This document shows, one piece after another, positions 1 to 5,214 of a stretch of 5,214 nucleotides of DNA. The position numbers were made by a program, and so were the translations under genes. This stretch comes from an uncultured Bacteroidales bacterium (lineage in GTDB: Bacteria; Bacteroidota; Bacteroidia; Bacteroidales; Paludibacteraceae), in NCBI GenBank assembly GCA_903929065.1, contig CAIYTJ010000218.1, forward strand, positions 1 through 5,214. Reading direction: 5' to 3'. Positions within the stretch are counted from its first letter, which is position 1. The number at the start of each line of letters is the position of its first letter. The notes under the pieces were generated by a model. The model made no database searches and was not told the origin of the DNA. It saw nothing but the letters and a program-made list of their open reading frames with translations.

Positions 1-11
1 GAACAAATAAT

Positions 12-524
12 ATGGACAGAATAACTGAATTATTGGAAAAATATTTTCGGGGCGAAACTTCTCTAGCCGACGAATATGAGCTGAAACTGTATTTTAAAGC
101 AAAAAAGGTTTCACCTGAACATGAAATTTACCGGCCACTATTCCAGACCTTTGAACAAGAACTGCTTGAAAAAGCTGAAATTCCAATGAAAAAGGTTCTT
201 CCAAATCAAGGAAAAGTAAGACGAATATGGATCAGAACTTTTGCATATTCCGGAATTGCAGCCTCTTTGATTTTAGCATTATGGATTCAACGGCCGCAAC
301 AATCTAACAGCTATGCAGTTGTAGGTGGAAACCGAATTCAGGATTCAGAATATGCCGAAAAATATACCGCCAACAAAATCAATCAGGTACATGATATTTT
401 GAACAGAAGTATGCAACCAATGCATAATTTACAAACGGTGAGAAAAGACCTGCAACCAATGCAGAAACTCTCGGATATGAAAAATAAAATGGACGAAATT
501 CAAAACAAATTACAATTTAAATAA
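12..524 (+). CDS. Single-pass membrane protein, probable anti-sigma-like partner of an ECF sigma factor
   Basis: The 170-residue protein opens with a short helical region (residues 4-30, ELLEKYFRGETSLADEYEL) of the kind found at the N-terminus of Bacteroidota anti-sigma or regulatory proteins encoded after ECF sigma genes. A basic stretch (KVRRIWIR, about 68-75) leads into one predicted transmembrane helix (about 76-92), which suggests an N-in, C-out topology. The outer part has YAVVGGNRIQDSEYAEKY (101-118), resembling the 'vvnGkritD' motif of these proteins, and then a polar, possibly coiled-coil tail (about 120-170). No zinc-binding HxxxCxxC motif is present, so it is not a classical ZAS anti-sigma factor. 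ATG at 12 is the first start in frame and is preceded by A-rich sequence without a Shine-Dalgarno. The downstream DUF4252 gene begins 8 bp after the stop, so the two are probably cotranscribed. The role is inferred from layout and weak motif resemblance; the sigma gene itself is outside the window. Confidence 0.6.
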   Translation: MDRITELLEKYFRGETSLADEYELKLYFKAKKVSPEHEIYRPLFQTFEQELLEKAEIPMKKVLPNQGKVRRIWIRTFAYSGIAASLILALWIQRPQQSNSYAVVGGNRIQDSEYAEKYTANKINQVHDILNRSMQPMHNLQTVRKDLQPMQKLSDMKNKMDEIQNKLQFK

Positions 525-532
525 AAACAAAT

Positions 533-1048
533 ATGAAAAAAATATTGACATTAGTTGCTGTAATACTGGTAGTTGCGGCATCGCAGGCACAAACTCTGCA
601 ATCTCTTTTTGACAAATATAGTCAGGATGAACGATTTACTTATGTTACTGTAGGCAATGGAATGATGAATTTAGCATCAGCATTTGCCGGAAAGCAAAAA
701 AACAATAAGGAAATGATGTCTAAATTGAAATCGATTAAAATCCTTACTTTAGAAAACGATGCAAATTCTTCAATTATGAAATCAGTCATTCAGGAACTGG
801 ATAAAGTGATTGAAGCCGGAAAATTTGAAACAGCCGTAGAAGCCCGTGATAAAGGCGAAACAGTACATATTTATTACCGGATTACCGGAAAAGATAATGC
901 CGATATGCTTATTATTACTAAAGATAAGGGCGAATTCAGCTTAATTTGGATGAGTGGAAAAATGTCGAAAGAAGAAATAATGCACTCTTTCTCACAAAAT
1001 GGAAAATGTGATAGAAAAACGGATGAATCAAATGATAACGTCTCTTAA
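533..1048 (+). CDS. Secreted DUF4252 domain protein
   Basis: The 171-residue protein starts with a clear Sec signal peptide: KK, then a hydrophobic core at 4-16, with likely type I cleavage after SQA at residue 19. There is no lipobox cysteine at the junction, so a periplasmic or exported soluble protein is expected rather than a lipoprotein. The mature part matches what I recall of the DUF4252 family: an early 'LFDKYSQDERFTYVTVGNGM' region, a central 'KSIKILTLEND' strand, a helical stretch near 80-97, and a late 'VHIYYRITGKDNADMLIITK' beta pair followed by 'EFSLIWMSGKM'. The family's biochemical function is unknown. Members often sit beside small sigma/anti-sigma operons in Bacteroidota, which is the arrangement here. 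The last 16 residues or so are polar and look unstructured. The start follows an A-rich spacer without a Shine-Dalgarno, as is normal in this phylum. The family call is made from memory of the motif pattern, not from a search. Confidence 0.72.
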   Translation: MKKILTLVAVILVVAASQAQTLQSLFDKYSQDERFTYVTVGNGMMNLASAFAGKQKNNKEMMSKLKSIKILTLENDANSSIMKSVIQELDKVIEAGKFETAVEARDKGETVHIYYRITGKDNADMLIITKDKGEFSLIWMSGKMSKEEIMHSFSQNGKCDRKTDESNDNVS

Positions 1049-1072
1049 ACTAGCTTCTTAAATTATCAAACA

Positions 1073-1119
1073 TAAAAAACAATCACGGCTCTATTTATGA
1101 CAGCCGTGATTATTTTTTT
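1073..1119. terminator. Bidirectional intrinsic terminator between convergent genes
   Basis: AATCACGGCT (1081-1090) pairs perfectly with AGCCGTGATT (1102-1111) across an 11-nt loop. On the + strand the stem is followed by TATTTTTTT (1111-1119). On the - strand it is followed by GTTTTTTA (from 1080 down to 1073). It can therefore end both the DUF4252 transcript from the left and the GH57 transcript from the right. It fills almost all of the 75-bp gap between the two stop codons. Confidence 0.9.
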
Positions 1120-1123
1120 AATA

Positions 1124-4100
1124 TTAAATGATTGAAAGTTTAGCACTGTATTGTTTGCCGTTACGATCAATTATATGCAAGATATATAATCCTGATTTTA
1201 TGTTTTTTGAATCAAAAACTGCATGAGAATTGTTAAATGTTTCTTTTCTGATTACTTTTCCATTCAAGTCAAGAATTTTTAGAATGAAATTTCCCTGACC
1301 GACATTTTCGGGCACATCAACCACAAAATAATCTGAAGCTGGTTGTGGATAAATATTTGCATTCAATGTTTTCATGTCAGATATTCCATTTGCAGGACAG
1401 TTTACAGAACTTACTGTTAACTTCGCACCATTTAAACCTGACTGTTGATAACATATTGATTGCGTAACACCTGTAATGTCTACCGTTTGAGGTGAACCAT
1501 TTTTACTGAAAATCACATTTACCGTTGAAACTGACGGGGAAAAAGTATATGAATACCAACTATTTCCATTATCTGTCATTGCTATTCCCGGCCATGAACC
1601 AACCACAGCTGTGCTTGTTCCTGTCCACGCGTAAAGCCAAACACCTGAAGTTCCCCAGTCAGTTGGTTTTTTAAATGAAACTGTAATGGCAGTTGGTGGA
1701 GTTACACTACCAACTGTAAATGTGGCCGTATAAACTGCATCACTCAGTAAATCAGCACTATCAACAATTTGATAGGTAAAAGACGATGATGAAGTTCCTG
1801 CCGTGAAAACCAATTGACTCAAATCAGTTACTGTTTGATTTATTGCCGCCCATACATTTCCAACTTTTAAGGTTCCATCAGTTGGTAAACTTAAAACCTT
1901 AATTCCTTTTAAGGTATTTCCTTTCGGGCTGCTAAAGCCAAAATCAGCTGCATTAAAAGTATAAGTTTGATTAATAGCGAGTGTTTTGTTTATATTTTGA
2001 CCGGTTGGATTATCAGTTGTAACGGGTGAAACATTAATTAAATAATTACTCCCATTGTTATTATCCCAATTATTCGACCCCAAATTTATGACAAAATTTA
2101 CAGTAGAAATTGTTTGAGCATTGTTATTGAACGGTCCTAAAACAACTTGCCAAACACCATTTACCTGTGTAAAAGGTGTTTCTACAGCACCACCGGTCGA
2201 AGCAATAGTTCCAGCTGGTTGATATACCGGGTTTGGAGCAGTCCAGTTACCATTATTGGCGTTTACTCCCCAATGAAGTTTTGCTGCGGCAGTGGCATTT
2301 GCACATGAAATTGTAATAGTATTAGAATTTGTCGGATTTGTTGGAGTCCAGGTTACATTACCAGTTGATCCACCATTATTTCCGCTTCCGGTTCCAACAT
2401 AAACATGAGAGATAAAAGATCGGGCAATATTTCCTTTTGAGTCCGTTGCTTCAACATAATAGTCAACCAACACATCTTTCAGTCCTGAAATCAAAGCAGA
2501 ATATTCGTCGGCTTTATAGGCTGGTTTTAAAACAGTTGCACTTTCAATTGTTTTGGCAATCATTGGAATTTCTTGCCAGGCATTTACTTCATCGCCTCCC
2601 GCGTAGGTTTCATTTTGATTGCTCGAAATTGGATTTAGTCCATCTTTATCCGTTCTATATTTCAGTTTTACGGATGATAAACCACTGATATCGTAAACGT
2701 ATGTCCAAATTGTGAAATCCGACGGCATAATTGTTCCCCATTCCGTTGATCCCGGGTTATATGGTTCACGTTGAGGATGATAAATGGATGGAGGTGTTAA
2801 GTCAGCACCTGCATTTACAACGTTCATTGCTTTTGCAGTGGCAAAGTTCGAAGCTCTTGTCGGTTTTGAATCCCAATCTTCCGTTCCATCCCAATACCAA
2901 TAACAACTGGTTTCACCTGTCATCAAATAATCCCAGGCAGATTTTGTATCCGCAGAAGCTGGATTAATTTGCTCTGCAGTTTTTACAATATTGGATGTTG
3001 CTGTAATCACACTCCAACTATTCCGGTCAGGACTATAACCATTGGTTGGGTCGCCATTCCATTTAAGAAATTCCGGATCGGAGCCAGCACCAGACCAACT
3101 ACCCGCTTCAACATGAATTACATCCTCAGCAGCCGGCGGAAATTGATTTAAATAATCCTGAATAGTAGAACAAACGAAACGTGTAGGATTTGCGTTTAAC
3201 CAACTCACAAAACTATCGAAATTGCTACCATAATAACTATCGGTTCCACCTCCATAATTGTCGCCATCGTGATGCAAAACAATTAAAATAGGATGTAACG
3301 GATCAGTATTATAACTTTCCAACTGACTCATGGTGTTTTCATAATTCAAAGCACCAAAACCTCCACGTGCATCTTCATTTCCAAAAAAAGTGGAAGTTGG
3401 AATAGCCACCATTTTATATTCAATTCCCGATGAAGGATCCACGTATTTAATCCAATGCGGCCGATGACCCCATGCGGCAGAAATCGGAATCGGAGCCCAC
3501 AATCCGCTCAATGCCTTCCAGTCTTTTGGATCCGGATTAATCTGATCGGCTTTATTCGGCTCAACAACGCTGCTTGCTTTTGCCCACGGTTGTCCGATAC
3601 AAGCCCGATCCATGTGTTGATTGTCAATCATTACCCAATCCAGTCCAGCTGCCTTTAATGCTGGTATAATTTGTTCCTGAAATGCATTTTCCGGAGGGAA
3701 AATTCCTTTTGAATAAGGCATTCCGGGAAAATTAACAGCAAAACTTGCTTTGTGTTTTTCAATCTGCTTTTGAATATCCAAATTATCAATTAAGGGCATT
3801 AATGGATGATTATAACCAAATGCAACCATCTCAAGTCGCTGGTTTCCCATGGATGTCTTTTTTGAAACCATACTGTTCCAGCCAGATTTCCAACCGTTAA
3901 AACCAATGCCGTTTGACTCCATCACATTTAAATTCTCAATAAGTGATCCTGAAAAACTTACCTGAGCTCCGGCATGACTCATTGTTAGCATTTTATTCAC
4001 GGCATTTGAAGGCCATGAAGTGTATGGACCCGAACGGGTATTAAAAATATCATATAAATTATAGGAAAATGTACCTGAATTCTGAGATTCAACAACCGTT

Positions 4101-4219
4101 TGACCTGGTTGGTAAATTGGTTGATGCATATGCCATTGAAAGGCAATATAAATGGGGGGATTTGTAGCAAAAACAGTAAGATTAACTGCCAGAAAAATGA
4201 GTGTACAGATTTTTCTCAT
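1124..4219 (-). CDS. Secreted multidomain GH57 glycosidase (probable alpha-glucanase/amylopullulanase type) with starch-binding modules and T9SS sorting domain
   Basis: This 1031-residue exoenzyme probably hydrolyses starch-like alpha-glucans outside the cell. Residues 1-18 form a Sec signal peptide. The GH57 catalytic region (about 21-470) shows the family's motifs in order: WHMHQP (29-34), FGYNHP (134-139), FPPE with the predicted nucleophile E177, HHDGDN (316-321) with predicted acid/base D318, and GETSCYWYWDG (435-445), like the aEgSDWFWW motif of amylopullulanase-type members. An Ig-like region (about 471-609) and a Gly/Asn/Ser linker (609-621) follow. Next come a CBM25-like module (about 621-730; LHWGVN, NNWDNNNGSNY), a cadherin-like 'tandem-95' type spacer (about 738-836; LSLPTDGTLKV, SFTYQIVD), a CBM26-like module (about 843-925; WLYAW, SWPGIAM, VIFSKNG, QTVDITG) and a type A T9SS sorting domain (about 951-1031; IYPQPASDYF, ILDLNGKVI, SGLYILHI). 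ATG at 4219 is chosen because it opens the signal peptide; the leader is AT-rich without a Shine-Dalgarno. The GH57 and T9SS calls are firm. Substrate and bond specificity are inferred. Confidence 0.93.
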   Translation of the reverse strand: MRKICTLIFLAVNLTVFATNPPIYIAFQWHMHQPIYQPGQTVVESQNSGTFSYNLYDIFNTRSGPYTSWPSNAVNKMLTMSHAGAQVSFSGSLIENLNVMESNGIGFNGWKSGWNSMVSKKTSMGNQRLEMVAFGYNHPLMPLIDNLDIQKQIEKHKASFAVNFPGMPYSKGIFPPENAFQEQIIPALKAAGLDWVMIDNQHMDRACIGQPWAKASSVVEPNKADQINPDPKDWKALSGLWAPIPISAAWGHRPHWIKYVDPSSGIEYKMVAIPTSTFFGNEDARGGFGALNYENTMSQLESYNTDPLHPILIVLHHDGDNYGGGTDSYYGSNFDSFVSWLNANPTRFVCSTIQDYLNQFPPAAEDVIHVEAGSWSGAGSDPEFLKWNGDPTNGYSPDRNSWSVITATSNIVKTAEQINPASADTKSAWDYLMTGETSCYWYWDGTEDWDSKPTRASNFATAKAMNVVNAGADLTPPSIYHPQREPYNPGSTEWGTIMPSDFTIWTYVYDISGLSSVKLKYRTDKDGLNPISSNQNETYAGGDEVNAWQEIPMIAKTIESATVLKPAYKADEYSALISGLKDVLVDYYVEATDSKGNIARSFISHVYVGTGSGNNGGSTGNVTWTPTNPTNSNTITISCANATAAAKLHWGVNANNGNWTAPNPVYQPAGTIASTGGAVETPFTQVNGVWQVVLGPFNNNAQTISTVNFVINLGSNNWDNNNGSNYLINVSPVTTDNPTGQNINKTLAINQTYTFNAADFGFSSPKGNTLKGIKVLSLPTDGTLKVGNVWAAINQTVTDLSQLVFTAGTSSSSFTYQIVDSADLLSDAVYTATFTVGSVTPPTAITVSFKKPTDWGTSGVWLYAWTGTSTAVVGSWPGIAMTDNGNSWYSYTFSPSVSTVNVIFSKNGSPQTVDITGVTQSICYQQSGLNGAKLTVSSVNCPANGISDMKTLNANIYPQPASDYFVVDVPENVGQGNFILKILDLNGKVIRKETFNNSHAVFDSKNIKSGLYILHIIDRNGKQYSAKLSII

Positions 4220-4245
4220 GTAAATTATATATTAAATTTTTAAAG

Positions 4246-4282
4246 TTAATCAAAATTACAATAGAAATCAACTGTATACTAA
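4246..4282 (-). promoter_or_regulatory. Predicted Bacteroidota-type promoter of the GH57 gene
   Basis: On the - strand TAATTTTG (4258-4251) matches the Bacteroidota -7 consensus TAnnTTTG exactly. Twenty bases upstream lies TTAG (4282-4279), a three-of-four match to the -33 TTTG element. This would start transcription near 4246 and give a leader of roughly 27 nt. The -7 element is convincing; the -33 element is weak, which would suit a promoter that needs activation. No other TAnnTTTG was seen on this strand in the 250-bp gap. Confidence 0.5.
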
Positions 4283-4298
4283 TAAATTACAAACAATG

Positions 4299-4305
4299 AT
4301 TGCAA
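4299..4305. promoter_or_regulatory. Possible extra operator half-site (ATTGCAA)
   Basis: ATTGCAA here is repeated exactly at 4311-4317, where it forms the left arm of the palindromic operator. The 12-bp spacing is close to one helical turn, so a second protein subunit could bind on nearly the same DNA face. The motif is short and the region is AT-rich, so chance is a real alternative. Confidence 0.25.
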
Positions 4306-4311
4306 CTTTAA

Positions 4312-4327
4312 TTGCAAACGTTTGCGT
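4312..4327. promoter_or_regulatory. LacI-family-type operator palindrome upstream of the GH57 gene
   Basis: GCAAACGTTTGC (4314-4325) is a perfect 12-bp palindrome with the central CpG typical of LacI/GalR-family operators; the wider TTGCAAACGTTTGCGT closely resembles the E. coli PurR box. It lies about 95 bp from the GH57 start codon. Its centre is about 73 bp upstream of the predicted transcription start, a distance more usual for activation than for steric repression. The neighbouring gene degrades a polysaccharide, so a maltose/starch-responsive LacI-family regulator is the likeliest ligand, but no regulator gene is in the window. Confidence 0.6.
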
Positions 4328-4415
4328 CAATTATTAATAATTCCGGGCTGATTTTGATGGTTTGGAACCTATACTTTTTAAAAAATTTTTTCCAAATAAA
4401 AATTGGTGTTTGTTG

Positions 4416-4452
4416 AAAAAAAAAGGATGCCCAATTAAGCATCCTTTTTTTT
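4416..4452. terminator. Intrinsic terminator downstream of leuB, symmetric on both strands
   Basis: GGATGC (4425-4430) pairs with GCATCC (4439-4444) across an 8-nt loop, flanked by nine A (4416-4424) and eight T (4445-4452). On the - strand the hairpin begins 17 nt after the leuB stop codon and ends in a nine-T run, so it should terminate leuB before the GH57 promoter region. The A and T runs can extend the stem and make it work in either direction. Confidence 0.88.
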
Positions 4453-4469
4453 AAATGTAACTTTGAAAA

Positions 4470-5214
4470 CTATTTCTTTGTGATATAGTTAACAATCCAT
4501 TCACCAACTTCTGTAGTTTTATAGGCTTTTCCATTGCTGGCAATATCTTCGGTTACAATTTCTGCATCCATACTTGCTGCAACTGCTTCGCGAATTAATG
4601 CCCCTTCTTCCATCATTCCAAATGCATATTCAAACATTAATGCTGCAGAAAGTATGGTTGCCAATGGATTGGCAATATTTTTTCCTGCGGCTTGTGGATA
4701 CGAACCGTGAATAGGTTCAAATACCGAGGTATGAATCCCTACTGAAGCTGAAGGCAACATTCCTAATGAGCCGGTTATTACCGAAGCTTCATCAGTTAGA
4801 ATATCTCCGAAAAGGTTTTCAGTAACCAACACATCAAAACTTTTTGGCCATTGAATAATTCGCATGGCTGCGTTATCAACAAACATAAATTCGGTTTCAA
4901 TTTCAGGATATTGAGGTGCAATTTCCTGACCAATCTGACGCCAAAGACGTGACGTAGCAAGCACATTTGCTTTATCAACAATGGTTACTTTTTTATTTCG
5001 TTGTCCTGCATATTTATAAGCTAAATGAAGTATGCGTTCCACTTCCTCTCGCGTATAAACACAAGTATCGTAAGCTGTGTTTCCATCTTCGCTCCTTCCC
5101 TGCGGGCGGCCAAAATACATTCCGCCAGTCAATTCCCTAATACACATAAAGTCGGCATTTTCAACCAAATCAGCTCTCAATGGCGATTTATGAATCAATG
5201 ATGGAAAAGTAGTA
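4470..5214 (-). CDS. leuB: 3-isopropylmalate dehydrogenase, C-terminal two thirds (cut by window edge)
   Basis: LeuB oxidatively decarboxylates (2R,3S)-3-isopropylmalate to 2-oxoisocaproate with NAD+ in cytoplasmic leucine synthesis. The frame stays open to the right edge with TTFPS before the first internal Met at 5198, so that Met is not the start; about 105-110 N-terminal residues lie outside. Counting from that Met, the motifs are PLRAD (6-10) and RELTGG (21-26) for substrate binding, YFGRPQG (28-34) with the catalytic Tyr28, VDKANVL (74-80) with the catalytic Lys76, VDNAAM (107-112), and the family signature NLFGDILTDEAS (128-139) with metal-binding Asp132 and Asp136. The coenzyme loop is EPIHGSYPQAAGKNIANP (161-178), with Gln169 where the NAD-selecting Asp of well-studied LeuB proteins sits. 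The stop is TAG, with a strong terminator just after it. Family members such as tartrate dehydrogenase are less likely given the RELTGG context. Other leu genes may lie upstream, to the right. Confidence 0.94.
   Translation of the reverse strand, partial: TTFPSLIHKSPLRADLVENADFMCIRELTGGMYFGRPQGRSEDGNTAYDTCVYTREEVERILHLAYKYAGQRNKKVTIVDKANVLATSRLWRQIGQEIAPQYPEIETEFMFVDNAAMRIIQWPKSFDVLVTENLFGDILTDEASVITGSLGMLPSASVGIHTSVFEPIHGSYPQAAGKNIANPLATILSAALMFEYAFGMMEEGALIREAVAASMDAEIVTEDIASNGKAYKTTEVGEWIVNYITKK

Larger units (their letters stand above)
4220..4469. other. Intergenic regulatory region between leuB and the GH57 gene
   Basis: This 250-bp non-coding gap separates two genes read in the same direction. 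From right to left it holds the leuB terminator, an AT-rich stretch with AAAAAATTTTTT (4380-4391) and a 14-bp all-AT palindrome (4329-4342), the operator palindrome, the promoter, and an AT-rich leader. The terminator plus a separate promoter indicates that the GH57 gene is its own transcription unit, not part of a leucine operon. No small ORF or recognisable riboswitch was seen. Confidence 0.75.

Noticed and set aside
1..24. Possible 3' end of an upstream gene (for example an ECF sigma factor)
   Set aside because: Two frames offer a stop (TAA at 8-10, or TAA at 22-24 giving a 13-bp overlap with the first gene), but with at most seven codons visible neither can be supported as a gene.
2437..3658. 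Several + strand open frames of 60-83 codons inside the GH57 gene
   Set aside because: They lie wholly antisense to a gene with strong domain evidence, have no recognisable protein features and look like products of the coding frame on the other strand.
4392..4406. CCAA/TTGG inverted repeat as an operator
   Set aside because: The arms are only four bases around an A-rich spacer, which is easily met by chance, and it sits between the leuB terminator and an A-tract with no promoter of its own.
4796..4981. A 61-codon - strand frame inside leuB
   Set aside because: It overlaps the conserved catalytic part of leuB in another frame and shows no family resemblance.
5196..5198. ATG at 5198 as the leuB start
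   Set aside because: The frame stays open to the window edge and the LeuB family has over 100 more N-terminal residues, so this is an internal methionine.
1..5214. CRISPR arrays, tRNA/rRNA genes, insertion sequences or phage genes
   Set aside because: No regularly spaced repeats, tRNA-like folds, transposase or phage protein motifs were seen on either strand.

Overview
The window looks like chromosomal DNA from a member of the Bacteroidota. The evidence is low GC, A-rich leaders without Shine-Dalgarno sequences, a TAnnTTTG-type -7 element, a type IX secretion (T9SS) C-terminal sorting domain, and a small membrane protein followed by a DUF4252 protein. A free-living, polysaccharide-degrading lineage is likely, but the genus cannot be set from these genes. 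No RNA gene, CRISPR array, insertion sequence or phage gene is visible.

Layout. Positions 12-1048 (+) hold a two-gene unit: a single-pass membrane protein that resembles the anti-sigma or regulatory partner of an ECF sigma factor, then a secreted DUF4252 protein. The sigma gene would lie just left of the window. A perfect 10-bp hairpin with T runs on both strands (1073-1119) separates this unit from the convergent gene. Positions 4219-1124 (-) hold a 1031-residue secreted GH57 glycosidase with two probable starch-binding modules, a cadherin-like spacer and a T9SS anchor domain. Its 250-bp upstream region contains a LacI-family-type operator palindrome (GCAAACGTTTGC), a possible extra half-site, a probable Bacteroidota promoter and the terminator of the next gene. 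Positions 5214-4470 (-) hold the C-terminal two thirds of leuB (3-isopropylmalate dehydrogenase), cut by the window edge.

How the parts work together. The three loci look independent: an envelope or signalling pair, a starch or alpha-glucan degrading exoenzyme with its own promoter and operator, and leucine biosynthesis. The best lead is the GH57 locus. It appears to be a cell-surface or secreted alpha-glucanase outside any visible SusCD cluster, with a sugar-repressor-like operator at its promoter. I did not find a convincing wholly new system here. The GH57 architecture, its operator and the DUF4252 pair are the points worth checking.
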